NCBI GenBank assembly: GCA_947372575.1
Contig: CANBUF010000093.1
Location: 1 to 7,062, forward strand
Source of the DNA: Alcaligenaceae bacterium
Lineage (GTDB): Bacteria; Pseudomonadota; Gammaproteobacteria; Burkholderiales; Burkholderiaceae
Length of the DNA: 7,062 nt
Reading direction: 5' to 3'
Shown here: piece by piece, positions 1 to 6,639 of the stretch
Layout: every line of letters begins with the position of its first letter
Position numbering within the stretch: the stretch's first letter is position 1
Notes under the pieces: generated by a model
What the model saw: only the letters and a program-made list of their open reading frames with translations
Told to the model about the DNA's origin: nothing
The model's database searches: none
Made by a program: the position numbers and the translations under genes

Positions 1-229
1 TGCGACCTAACTCAACTGTCAGCTGAACAGGAATATCCAGAATAAAGTCGATATCGTTGGGTGAGGTGTTCGTTTTGGAGTCCGAGACAAACTCGTTAAA
101 CACATCGTGTGGGCGACCAGAGATTGCTGCTGCAGGAGTTGTATCCATCTGCTCCTTCATGGCAGCATCCCAATCAACTGCCTCAATGGCGTCAGGCTTA
201 CCTTCGGGTTGATCAGCGTTTGTCGTCAT
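1..229 (-). CDS. fliN: FliN, flagellar motor switch protein (N-terminal part; 3' end outside window)
   Basis: FliN forms the lower C ring with FliM and serves as a docking site for FliH-FliI. Only the first 76 codons are visible. They begin MTTNADQPEGKPDAIEAVDW, continue through a polar acidic region, and reach DIDFILDIPVQLTVELGR at the window edge, the conserved entry to the SpoA domain (family knowledge: the domain continues about 70 residues more). The long acidic N-terminal arm before SpoA is common in proteobacterial FliN. The ATG at 229 lies 17 bp inside the 3' end of fliM. Only a weak AAGAGA lies about 8 bases upstream, so translation likely depends on coupling. No frameshift or stop is seen in the visible part. 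The identity rests on the SpoA start and on the position directly after fliM. Confidence 0.94.
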   Translation of the reverse strand, partial: MTTNADQPEGKPDAIEAVDWDAAMKEQMDTTPAAAISGRPHDVFNEFVSDSKTNTSPNDIDFILDIPVQLTVELGR

Positions 230-1226
230 TTTTAGGTTCTCTTATATATTCCATTGAATCGGCTTTCAAAAACTTCTCTACGCGTAAGGCATACTGACCA
301 TTAAAGGTCCCATAGCGACACGAAACCACAGGCACATTGTCGACACTGACTTCGATTTCAGTGGGCATGGTCAACGCAATGACATCCCCGACTTTCATTT
401 CCATGACCTCTCGCAGACTGATGTCCTTAGAACCCAAATTTGCGACAAGCTCGATCTCGGCGATCTGAATTTGTTGCGTCAGCAACTTGACCCAACGCTT
501 ATCAATCCCTAACGCCTCTCCCTGTAAAGGCGAGGTCAACAAATCCCGAATCGGCTCAATCGACGCGTAAGGGATACAAATGTGCATTTCACCGCTCGCC
601 GTACCAATTTCTATGGTGTAGCTCATCGCTACGACCACTTCGTTTGGTGTTGCGATATTGGCAAACTGGGTATTCATTTCGGACCGGATGTATTCAAATT
701 CAATCCCGTATACAGGTGCCCAGGACTTTGAGTAGGACTCAAACACGATTTCGAGTACGCGCTGGATAATCCTCTGCTCGGTCTGGGTAAAGTCCCGACC
801 CTCAACACGCGTATGAAATCTACCGTCACCGCCAAACATACTATCGACCATTGAAAAGACAAGCGTCGGATCAAATACGACGAGAGAGGTCCCCCGCAAA
901 GGTTTTATCTGCACCAGATTCAGATTGGTCGGTACAACGAGATTTCGGACGAATTCACTATATTTACAAGTCCTCAGAGGTCCTGCGGAGATCTCTGTCG
1001 TGCGCCTGAGAAAATTAAACAGGCCAATCCGGAACAGTCGTGTAAAGCGTTCATTGATAATTTCGAGCGTTGGCATACGCCCGCGGACAATACGCTCTTG
1101 GGTCGCCAGGTTATAAGGCCTAACGTTCCCAGGGTCTGCTGACGAAGCATCGCCTGCAAACTCGTCTTCGTCGACACCCTTTAAGAGTGCGTCGACTTCG
1201 CCTTGTGAAAGAAAACCTTCAGCCAT
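213..1226 (-). CDS. fliM: FliM, flagellar motor switch protein
   Basis: FliM forms the middle of the C ring and binds phosphorylated CheY to reverse rotation. The product has 337 residues, the usual length. The N-terminal peptide FLSQGEVDALLKGV (5-18) is the CheY-P-binding motif, which implies that this motor is under chemotactic control. The middle domain holds the FliG-binding loop FGGDGRF (131-137), within a CheC-like fold from about 45 to 235. The C-terminal SpoA domain (about 250-325) includes NVPVVSCRYGTFNGQYALRV and pairs with FliN. The start at 1226 fits the conserved N-terminus. The frame is open up to an ATG at 1301, but that would overlap fliL by 65 bp and add unrelated residues. 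The Shine-Dalgarno sequence is weak (GAG, 5 bases away). The 3' end overlaps fliN by 17 bp, so the two C-ring partners are probably translated together. Confidence 0.97.
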   Translation of the reverse strand: MAEGFLSQGEVDALLKGVDEDEFAGDASSADPGNVRPYNLATQERIVRGRMPTLEIINERFTRLFRIGLFNFLRRTTEISAGPLRTCKYSEFVRNLVVPTNLNLVQIKPLRGTSLVVFDPTLVFSMVDSMFGGDGRFHTRVEGRDFTQTEQRIIQRVLEIVFESYSKSWAPVYGIEFEYIRSEMNTQFANIATPNEVVVAMSYTIEIGTASGEMHICIPYASIEPIRDLLTSPLQGEALGIDKRWVKLLTQQIQIAEIELVANLGSKDISLREVMEMKVGDVIALTMPTEIEVSVDNVPVVSCRYGTFNGQYALRVEKFLKADSMEYIREPKNDDKR

Positions 1227-1236
1227 ATGTGCTCGA

Positions 1237-1743
1237 TTACTGAATAATGAATGAAGTAAAGAAAACGTTCGTAATTTTTTGCTCGCCCAGTTCGCGACCA
1301 AAAGGTCTTTTAAGCTCAGTCAATATGTCTTCGATGAGCTTGGTTTTACCACTCGGTGTCTCAAGCACTTTTGCAGACTGATTTGACAGCAGCATCAGTA
1401 ATCGACTGCGTACCTGAGGCATATTGGCTTTAATCATGTCGACATCTTTGTTGTCGTCGACCTGTAAATTAATCCCTACCTGCAGAAAAACCTGATCACC
1501 GTCCTCTTCTGGTATCACATTCACCACAAAGTTCTCAAGTGGCACATAAATCAATGGTTGATGCTTAACCTCTTTGACAGGTTGTTTCTCTTCGTGCGCG
1601 TCTTCTTTATGGAACAAGAAAAAATACGCTGCTGCACCACCGCCGATTGCAAGAATTAAAATTGCAATCACAATAATGATCAGTTTTTTCTTGGATTTTG
1701 GAGCTGACTCAATTTCTTCAACTTCCGTAGTTGCCGTCGCCAT
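1237..1743 (-). CDS. fliL: FliL, flagellar basal-body-associated membrane protein
   Basis: FliL is a single-pass inner-membrane protein that forms rings around the stator and supports torque and swarming in several species. The product has 168 residues. A cytoplasmic N-terminus ending in KSKKK is followed by a transmembrane helix at about 21-43 (LIIIVIAILILAIGGGAAAYFF), giving an N-in, C-out topology by the positive-inside rule. A charged His/Glu/Lys linker leads to a periplasmic SPFH-like domain from about 63. The conserved parts YVPLENFVVNV (66-76) and the terminal FFTSFIIQ are typical. I chose the ATG at 1743 because GAGGTGA, a long match to the anti-Shine-Dalgarno, lies 8 bases upstream. 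An in-frame GTG at 1755 would add four residues (MSER) and lies inside that site. The gene ends 10 bp before fliM. Confidence 0.95.
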   Translation of the reverse strand: MATATTEVEEIESAPKSKKKLIIIVIAILILAIGGGAAAYFFLFHKEDAHEEKQPVKEVKHQPLIYVPLENFVVNVIPEEDGDQVFLQVGINLQVDDNKDVDMIKANMPQVRSRLLMLLSNQSAKVLETPSGKTKLIEDILTELKRPFGRELGEQKITNVFFTSFIIQ

Positions 1744-1751
1744 GCGTTCAC

Positions 1752-1758
1752 TCACCTC
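1752..1758 (-). promoter_or_regulatory. Ribosome binding site of fliL (GAGGTGA)
   Basis: The minus strand reads GAGGTGA, 8 bases before the ATG at 1743. This is the best Shine-Dalgarno match in the window and decides the ATG over the GTG at 1755, which lies inside the site. A strong site is expected here because fliL follows a 109-bp gap and cannot rely on coupling to fliK. Confidence 0.8.
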
Positions 1759-1813
1759 AGCCTTAAAACAACATTATGAGCTCGAGGCAGTGAATCAAAT
1801 ACAAGGAACAGAA

Positions 1814-1828
1814 GCCTGAATGTCAGGC
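1814..1828 (-). repeat. Perfect inverted repeat in fliK-fliL gap (possible hairpin)
   Basis: The minus strand reads GCCTGA-CAT-TCAGGC, a perfect 6-bp stem with a 3-base loop, 25 bases after the fliK stop. It is followed by TTCTGTTCCTTG, pyrimidine-rich but not a true T run, so a strong intrinsic terminator is unlikely. An attenuator, RNA-processing site or mRNA 3'-end stabiliser for the upstream part is possible. The sequence shows only the symmetry; function is inferred. Confidence 0.5.
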
Positions 1829-1861
1829 AAATATACGGTTTATCAAAAACACTCAGGCAAA
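1823..1861 (-). repeat. 9-bp direct repeat spaced 30 bp (TTTGCCTGA)
   Basis: TTTGCCTGA occurs at 1861-1853, spanning the fliK stop codon, and again at 1831-1823, exactly 30 bp further on. The second copy supplies one arm of the adjacent inverted repeat, so either copy could pair with the TCAGGC arm at 1819-1814. It may be a small duplication or chance; no function can be assigned. Confidence 0.45.
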
Positions 1862-3037
1862 AGTATCGACCAGTCCTCTGGTCGCAACAAGGTTAGAGGC
1901 GCGCAATGCTCCCACAGCAGAGGTAGCAGACCCCTGACCAGTCAAGTTCGCGGCCATCGAATTTCGGTTGTCGCGAGATTGTTCAGACAGCTGACCGCGT
2001 CCTGTATCACCACTACTTACATTAGTCTGCCCCAGTGTCAGACCCGACTGACTCATCATGTCTCGCAAAGATTGCAAGCCCTCGGTCAGCGCTTGACGCA
2101 CCTCAGGATTATCTGAAATAAATGTGGCATTCGCCATGTTGTTATGCACATGCACGACGACTTGCAAAGGCCCCAAATCTGGAGGATTAAGTGTAAGTGA
2201 GGCCGATTGTTCGGCACCGCCCACCATCCAGACAACTTTTTGATTGATCTCATGATCCCACTGCGCCGTACCAAACGTACTCTGGATCGTCGAACCAGGC
2301 TTGTCGTTACCAGGCGGCGCAAGCGTTGAGGCTGCGGTCGCTTTAGATTCAGACAATGACGCACTTTGTAAGGCCTCCAGCGCACCTGCTTTGCCAACAT
2401 CCGCCACACTATCCACAGTAGAACCAAGTGTTTGCGCAATATCAGCTACTTTGCCCACCATGCCCGCCACTGCCGCAGCACCTTGTCCAAGTACCGTTCC
2501 AGCAAGCAATGTTGCCCCGAGCGAAGCAACGGACTGAACGCCCGACAAGATATCAGCACCCACCGCCGCAAGCTCAGAGGGCTGATCTTGCCCTGGTGCT
2601 GCAGAATCCAGTGTGGCGGTCGACGGGCTGGGGGGATGAACCGGCATTGCTTGCGCGGATAAAGTGCTAGCCTGACCAGCTGCTTCGGTATACACAGGAT
2701 GATCAGAACGACTGCGCTCGGACGCATTGGTGCTATTGCCTGGCCTAGGATTGGCCTCAGTACCACTGCTATCGTTCATGCTGCTGGTCGAATGATTCGC
2801 ATGCTGCGTCGACGTTCGACCATGATCGATTTCGCGTTCAGACTGATGGCTCGACGTCTGTGCGCTAGCAGGTTGTGCAGCAAAGCTTTCATTCTGAAAC
2901 ATTTTGCTGGCAAGCATGTTCTGAAACACTGAGTCTGCAGAGGCATCAATATTTTGCGTAGATGGTTTACTTGTACCAGTGTCGGCCCCAGCTGGGTGGG
3001 ATTTAGCCCATAGGGTGGCATTGTCGATTGATTTCAT
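1853..3037 (-). CDS. fliK: FliK, flagellar hook-length control protein
   Basis: FliK is exported during hook growth, measures hook length and, through its C-terminal domain, makes FlhB switch from rod/hook to filament export. The 394-residue product has a low-complexity N-terminal half rich in Ser, Thr, Ala, Gln and His (about 1-150), as expected for an exported ruler. An unusual hydrophobic Ala/Gly/Val segment follows (152-228). The folded FliK C-terminal domain spans about 257-341, with WDHEINQKVVWMV, the core SLTLNPPDLGPLQVVVHV at 280-297, and ATFISDNPEVRQAL. A polar tail ends in GLVDTFA, an ending I recognise from other betaproteobacterial FliK proteins. The start at 3037 overlaps the fliJ stop (ATGA) and has AAGGA 9 bases upstream. 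A 109-bp gap separates it from fliL, the largest gap in the window. The C-terminal domain makes the call firm. Confidence 0.94.
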   Translation of the reverse strand: MKSIDNATLWAKSHPAGADTGTSKPSTQNIDASADSVFQNMLASKMFQNESFAAQPASAQTSSHQSEREIDHGRTSTQHANHSTSSMNDSSGTEANPRPGNSTNASERSRSDHPVYTEAAGQASTLSAQAMPVHPPSPSTATLDSAAPGQDQPSELAAVGADILSGVQSVASLGATLLAGTVLGQGAAAVAGMVGKVADIAQTLGSTVDSVADVGKAGALEALQSASLSESKATAASTLAPPGNDKPGSTIQSTFGTAQWDHEINQKVVWMVGGAEQSASLTLNPPDLGPLQVVVHVHNNMANATFISDNPEVRQALTEGLQSLRDMMSQSGLTLGQTNVSSGDTGRGQLSEQSRDNRNSMAANLTGQGSATSAVGALRASNLVATRGLVDTFA

Positions 3038-3498
3038 AACCGATTGTCCTTTTTTTGAAATTTAACCGCGCTCTTTGTATTTACAAACTCGTCGGTTTGT
3101 TTTTGATCTCTTTTTGCCTCAGCAGAGGCCATTTGAATTTTTTCCTGCTCGAGCAGCACTTCATAAGACATTTTCTTTCGTTGTGCTTCTTGCCAGACCA
3201 GTCGATATTCCTGTGCAACAAGTTTGCATCGATCAACTATTTCTTGTTGACCGATGATCGTGCGATCGAGATTCAGTAAAAACCCTTTGAAGTTCAGCAA
3301 CTCCTGGGTCTCGACTCCACCCGCCAGCATGGTGACGTGTTGTTCAAGGTACTCGCGCCGATACACTTCAAGCTGTTCATACTGACTTTGTGCGGACTCA
3401 GCCTGCTGTCTGACTTTGGCAAGATCCAGAGCAGCTTTTTCAGAGTTTTTTTCTGCAAGTTGCAACAAGGTAATCAGTGCGCTCGAAGACTTGGCCAT
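3034..3498 (-). CDS. fliJ: FliJ, flagellar export chaperone / ATPase stalk protein
   Basis: FliJ is a small coiled-coil protein that inserts in the FliI hexamer like the gamma subunit of F1-ATPase, contacts FlhA and escorts export chaperones. The 154-residue product is almost wholly helical and charged, with heptad-like patterns at about 10-60 and 75-130, and it matches the usual length of about 147 residues. It is called from this pattern plus its place between fliI and fliK, since FliJ sequences diverge widely. Two ATGs lie in tandem (3501 and 3498). I prefer 3498 because AAGGA at 3509-3505 is then 6 bases away instead of 3. The last codons contain an A7 run (3056-3050) forming A-AAA-AAG in the reading frame. 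The TGA overlaps the fliK ATG as ATGA, and the fliK Shine-Dalgarno sequence lies inside this gene. Confidence 0.92.
   Translation of the reverse strand: MAKSSSALITLLQLAEKNSEKAALDLAKVRQQAESAQSQYEQLEVYRREYLEQHVTMLAGGVETQELLNFKGFLLNLDRTIIGQQEIVDRCKLVAQEYRLVWQEAQRKKMSYEVLLEQEKIQMASAEAKRDQKQTDEFVNTKSAVKFQKKDNRL
3047..3051 (-). promoter_or_regulatory. Ribosome binding site of fliK (AAGGA)
   Basis: AAGGA lies 9 bases before the fliK ATG at 3037 and inside the last codons of fliJ. It partly overlaps the A7 run of the fliJ end, so fliJ coding, the slippery heptamer and fliK initiation share the same bases. Confidence 0.7.
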
Positions 3499-3504
3499 CA
3501 TTCA

Positions 3505-3509
3505 TCCTT
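3505..3509 (-). promoter_or_regulatory. Ribosome binding site of fliJ (AAGGA)
   Basis: AAGGA lies in the short gap after the fliI stop. It is 6 bases from the second ATG (3498) and 3 from the first (3501), which favours the second as the fliJ start. Confidence 0.65.
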
Positions 3510-3513
3510 ATGA

Positions 3514-4983
3514 TTAAAAACTCAAGCGTTCAGCTTCAGTAAATAAGCCTGAGAGCTTGTTCACACTATCTTCAACATCCGACCGATCAGTCCAGTCCTG
3601 TTGCAAATAGGATTCAATAGATTGACGTTTACGTATCGCCTCGTCCAGCACTGGATCTGTCCCTGCGGAATACGCACCAACGTTAATCAAATCGATGTTT
3701 CGGGTGTAACGGGAGTTCAATTGCTTAAGCCGGCGTGCCATTTTTTGATGCGCGGGTGTCACAATCGCGCTCATCACACGGCTAATCGATTGTTCAATGT
3801 CAATGGCTGGATAATGCCCACTTTCGGCAAGCGACCGATTCAACACGATATGACCATCCAGAATGGCGCGTGCAGAATCCGCGATTGGATCCTGCTGATC
3901 ATCGCCTTCTGTCAATACGGTATAAAAGCCTGTGATGGAGCCTCCGCCCTCGACCCCATTGCCTGCTCGCTCGACCAGCACAGGTAATTTGGCAAAGACG
4001 GAGGGTGGATAACCTTTAGTAGCGGGCGGCTCACCGATTGCCAGTGCAATTTCGCGCTGCGCCATAGCGTAGCGCGTCAGTGAATCCATAATCAGTAAGA
4101 CGTGCTTGCCCTGATCACGAAAGTGCTCAGCGATCGTGCAGGTATATTTTGCACCCTGCAAGCGCATCAGTGCAGGCGCATCTGCAGGAGCCGCCACGAC
4201 AACAGATTGCGAAAGTGTCTCAGGGCCCAGGATGTGCTCAATAAACTCTTTAACCTCTCGACCTCGTTCACCAATCAGCCCCACGACGATGACATCTGCA
4301 TCGGTATAGCGTGCCATCATGCCAAGCAAGACACTTTTGCCAACACCTGAACCTGCAAACACGCCCATGCGCTGACCGCGTCCCACAGTCAACATACCGT
4401 TAATCGCTTTGACACCGGTATCAAGGATTTTTTCAATCGGCGCACGCGTCAAGGGATTTAATGGCAGCGCATTTAAAGTCGCGAAGGCCGTTGCATTCAA
4501 GGGCCCCAAACCATCGAGTGGATTGCCACCCGCATCAAGTACACGACCGAGAAGTGCGTCTCCCACGGGTAAATGCCCCACACTGATCACGACGTCGTCA
4601 TGACGTCTACCCCCGAATGTGGAAGTCCCGGACCGCGTCTCCGGTTTTTTAATCATGATCTTTGATTCTGGCCCAATACCTTCGGTACTGCCTTGGGGCA
4701 TGAGTAACAAGCGATCATTTTCAAAACCCACAACCTCTGCAACCACATACTTGCCTTCAGGCAGAGGAATATGACATAGGCTGCCAATGGGTAAGTGCAG
4801 ACCTGCGGCCTCAATCACCAGACCCGTTACCCGAGTGATGCGACCCGCCACTTCAAGCGTGTCGACCTGAGCCAGCTTTTCTAAAATGGTTGTTGCCTGA
4901 TTTTTCCAGGAGGCAACCACATCGGGCGCGGGCGGCGATACTTCGCCTCTAGTTACAGAATCAGGTTGACTATCGGAAATCAT
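3514..4983 (-). CDS. fliI: FliI, flagellum-specific type III export ATPase
   Basis: FliI is the F1-beta-like hexameric ATPase that helps unfold and deliver flagellar substrates to the export gate. The protein has 489 residues, somewhat longer than the 456 of Salmonella. Residues 1-45 are a poorly conserved N-terminus that probably binds FliH. A beta-barrel domain follows to about 112, then a Gly/Arg/Ser-rich linker (about 113-130) and the catalytic domain. Walker A is AGSGVGKS at 210-217 (K216), the catalytic glutamate in GLIGERGRE is E239, and Walker B is LLIMD ending at D300. R402 in SISRVM matches the arginine finger R374 of E. coli; the spacings K-to-E (23) and K-to-R (186) are identical to E. 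coli. All catalytic residues are therefore intact. The ATG overlaps the fliH stop as ATGA and has only a weak GAGA upstream, which suggests coupled translation. fliJ begins 15 bp downstream. Confidence 0.98.
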   Translation of the reverse strand: MISDSQPDSVTRGEVSPPAPDVVASWKNQATTILEKLAQVDTLEVAGRITRVTGLVIEAAGLHLPIGSLCHIPLPEGKYVVAEVVGFENDRLLLMPQGSTEGIGPESKIMIKKPETRSGTSTFGGRRHDDVVISVGHLPVGDALLGRVLDAGGNPLDGLGPLNATAFATLNALPLNPLTRAPIEKILDTGVKAINGMLTVGRGQRMGVFAGSGVGKSVLLGMMARYTDADVIVVGLIGERGREVKEFIEHILGPETLSQSVVVAAPADAPALMRLQGAKYTCTIAEHFRDQGKHVLLIMDSLTRYAMAQREIALAIGEPPATKGYPPSVFAKLPVLVERAGNGVEGGGSITGFYTVLTEGDDQQDPIADSARAILDGHIVLNRSLAESGHYPAIDIEQSISRVMSAIVTPAHQKMARRLKQLNSRYTRNIDLINVGAYSAGTDPVLDEAIRKRQSIESYLQQDWTDRSDVEDSVNKLSGLFTEAERLSF

Positions 4984-5648
4984 GTTTGCGTCTCAAACCA
5001 GTCATTCGGACGCCCGAGTGCCTCGGAAATCCGCATCCATCGGTTTTCGATTGTGGCATCCACAGTGTTGACTGCCGTCTCGATCCTGCATCCGCCCGGC
5101 TCAATCCGGTCATCTTCAACCATGGTCCAGCCCAGTTCCTGCAGATCAGCCATGATGTGTTGCGCCAAGATTGCAGCATCACCGGGATGCACAATCAGGC
5201 GTAATGGTTTTTTAATCGAGGGCAACATACCAATTGCTTCTTCGATAATTGGCAATGCTGCCTCAGGACGAATTTTCAACTCAACTTTGATCATCGCTTT
5301 TGCGACTTCAAGTGCAAGGCTCAGCAAATCCTGTGCCGCGCTATCGCTCTGTTGCTGCTGCGCTTGCTGAAAGCTAGTTGCGAGATTCCTTAAGGCATGT
5401 GTTTCGTGTTTTAACTGCTGTTGCGCAATCAGGATCGCGGCATCCCGCCCTTCTTTCATGCCGCGAGCATAGCCATCTTTATAGGCCTTCTCGTACATGA
5501 GTTTTAGTTTTTCTGCGGGAATCTCAGTGCTCGCAGTCGTCGCCTGCTCAGACTTGACGACGCTTGGTCCACGCTTTGAAAATAAATCCGTAAACACGGC
5601 TTTGACATGTTCATTCTTAGGCTTGTTAAACACGGTTGGGTTAGACAT
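4980..5648 (-). CDS. fliH: FliH, flagellar export ATPase regulator
   Basis: FliH dimers bind the ATPase FliI and dock it at the export gate and C ring. The 222-residue protein carries a GxxxG-type repeat at residues 55-67 (A55, G59, G63 and G67 spaced by four), the hallmark FliH helix-dimer motif. A Gln-rich helical stretch (about 76-100) follows, then the V-ATPase-E-like C-terminal domain with conserved [12 protein letters not shown] at 180-191. The start at 5648 is set by GGAG 9 bases upstream. The same frame stays open to an ATG at 5774, but that extension lies inside fliG and looks like out-of-frame coding, so I reject it. The start overlaps fliG by 8 bp and the stop overlaps fliI as ATGA. 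Residues 1-50 contain no tryptophan, unlike Salmonella FliH. The family call is strong; FlhA/FliN docking by this N-terminus is uncertain. Confidence 0.95.
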   Translation of the reverse strand: MSNPTVFNKPKNEHVKAVFTDLFSKRGPSVVKSEQATTASTEIPAEKLKLMYEKAYKDGYARGMKEGRDAAILIAQQQLKHETHALRNLATSFQQAQQQQSDSAAQDLLSLALEVAKAMIKVELKIRPEAALPIIEEAIGMLPSIKKPLRLIVHPGDAAILAQHIMADLQELGWTMVEDDRIEPGGCRIETAVNTVDATIENRWMRISEALGRPNDWFETQT

Positions 5649-6639
5649 ACTGATCATCTCCACCTTTACCAGCCAACATGATCGTGCCGTCATCGGCAAG
5701 TTTCCTGACCAGCTGCAGGATTTGCTTCTGATTGGACTCCACCTCAGACAGCTTGACCGGACCGCGTGTTTCAAGATCTTCCTTCAACATCTCTGCCGCG
5801 CGGGTAGACATATTTTTAAAGATCTTGGCGCGCATTTCTTCAGTCGCACCTTTGAGCGCGATGATCAGTGTTTCGGACTGCACATCACGCAAAATCAACT
5901 GGATACCGCTGTCTTCAATTCCGATAATGTCATCAAAGATAAACATTTCGTCCATGATTTTTTGCGCCATATCGCTGTCGTAATTCTTTAATCCCTCCAT
6001 GAGCTTGATTTCGGCCTCCCCGCTCATGAAGTTCATGATTTCAGCTGCAGCACGTATGCCACCAATACTTTTTTTATTCAGACTCTCATTTCCAGACAGA
6101 AGTTTGGTCAACACATCATTGAGCTCTCTGAGCGCAGCCGGCTTGACACCATCGAGCGTTGCAATACGCAGCATCACATCCTGACGTAATCTTTCGCTTA
6201 GAAAACCCAGGATTTCAGAGGAATGGTCCGGCTCCAGATGGACAAGAATCGTGGCCAGAATCTGAGGATGTTCATTGCGAATCAAATCCGCGACCGTTTG
6301 GGCATCCATCCATTTGAGACTCTCGATGCCACTTGAGTCTCTACTCTGCAATATCCGGTTCAGCAATCCGGAGGCAATATCTTCGCCCAACGCTTTATTC
6401 AGAACGGTACGGATAAACTCATCCGAATCTTGGCCAAAGGAAGACTTTTCTTCTGTGGCCGAACGGAATTCAAGTAATGCTGCCTCAACCTGAGCATGCT
6501 CGACACTTTTGAGGGTTGCCATTGCAGCCCCCAGCTTTTGAACATCCCGTGGACCGAGATGTTTCATCACTTCAGAAGCCTCGTCCTCTCCTAACGCTAA
6601 CAAGAGGACTGCTGCGCGCATCACACCATCATCAGCCAT
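5641..6639 (-). CDS. fliG: FliG, flagellar motor switch protein
   Basis: FliG sits on the cytoplasmic face of the MS ring and receives torque from the MotA/MotB stator. The predicted protein has 332 residues, the usual family length. The FliF-binding N-terminal domain starts with MADDGVMRAAVLLLALGED. The conserved EHPQ motif is at residues 123-126, and the MFxF motif (MFIF) at 232-235 precedes the C-terminal domain. Charged torque residues align with E. coli K264, R281, D288, D289 and R297 as K263, R280, E287, D288 and K296, so charge is kept although two residues are conservatively changed. I chose the ATG at 6639, which gives the expected N-terminus. A GTG three codons upstream (6648) is the alternative; neither has a strong Shine-Dalgarno sequence, so coupling to fliF (8-bp overlap) is likely. 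The 3' end overlaps fliH by 8 bp. Confidence 0.97.
   Translation of the reverse strand: MADDGVMRAAVLLLALGEDEASEVMKHLGPRDVQKLGAAMATLKSVEHAQVEAALLEFRSATEEKSSFGQDSDEFIRTVLNKALGEDIASGLLNRILQSRDSSGIESLKWMDAQTVADLIRNEHPQILATILVHLEPDHSSEILGFLSERLRQDVMLRIATLDGVKPAALRELNDVLTKLLSGNESLNKKSIGGIRAAAEIMNFMSGEAEIKLMEGLKNYDSDMAQKIMDEMFIFDDIIGIEDSGIQLILRDVQSETLIIALKGATEEMRAKIFKNMSTRAAEMLKEDLETRGPVKLSEVESNQKQILQLVRKLADDGTIMLAGKGGDDQYV
5658..5661 (-). promoter_or_regulatory. Ribosome binding site of fliH (GGAG)
   Basis: The minus strand reads GGTGGAG followed by 9 bases and the ATG at 5648. It lies within the fliG end. It sets the fliH start at MSNPTVF and excludes the ATG three codons upstream, which would directly abut the site. 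Confidence 0.7.

Larger units (their letters stand above)
1744..1852. other. fliK-fliL intergenic gap (109 bp), only sizeable noncoding stretch
   Basis: The gap holds the inverted repeat, one copy of the direct repeat and the fliL ribosome binding site. I see no convincing sigma-70, sigma-28 or sigma-54 promoter on the minus strand: CATAAT at 1778-1773 has TTGATT or TTGTAT upstream only at spacings of 14 and 20. It may nevertheless divide the operon into fliF-K and fliL-N parts, since in some related bacteria fliL begins its own transcription unit. Confidence 0.6.

Noticed and set aside
1227..1301. Upstream extension of fliM to an ATG at 1301
   Set aside because: Would overlap fliL heavily and add 25 residues before the canonical MAEGFLSQGEVDALL start.
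1773..1804. Possible sigma-70 promoter before fliL (CATAAT with TTGATT or TTGTAT)
   Set aside because: Spacers are 14 and 20 bases, outside the usual 16-18, and neither -35 element is strong.
3601..3987. 128-codon open frame on the plus strand inside fliI
   Set aside because: Lies wholly antisense to a conserved ATPase domain; its translation shows no recognisable family and the frame is a by-product of fliI codon use.
4966..5370. 134-codon open frame on the plus strand over fliH
   Set aside because: Antisense to a well-supported fliH; Ser/Cys-rich low-complexity product and no plausible ribosome site or family.
5649..5774. Upstream extension of fliH to 5774
   Set aside because: The extra 42 residues are an out-of-frame reading of fliG (Ser/Cys/Trp-rich) and ignore the GGAG site in front of 5648.
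5497..5991. 164-codon open frame on the plus strand across fliG/fliH
   Set aside because: The longest antisense frame, but it spans two firmly identified genes with conserved motifs and resembles no protein I know.
6069..6075. A7 run within fliG followed by G, a second possible slippery site
   Set aside because: Here codons are AAT AAA AAA AGT, so the A-AAA-AAG phase is wrong; it encodes the ordinary NKKS segment before the C-terminal region.
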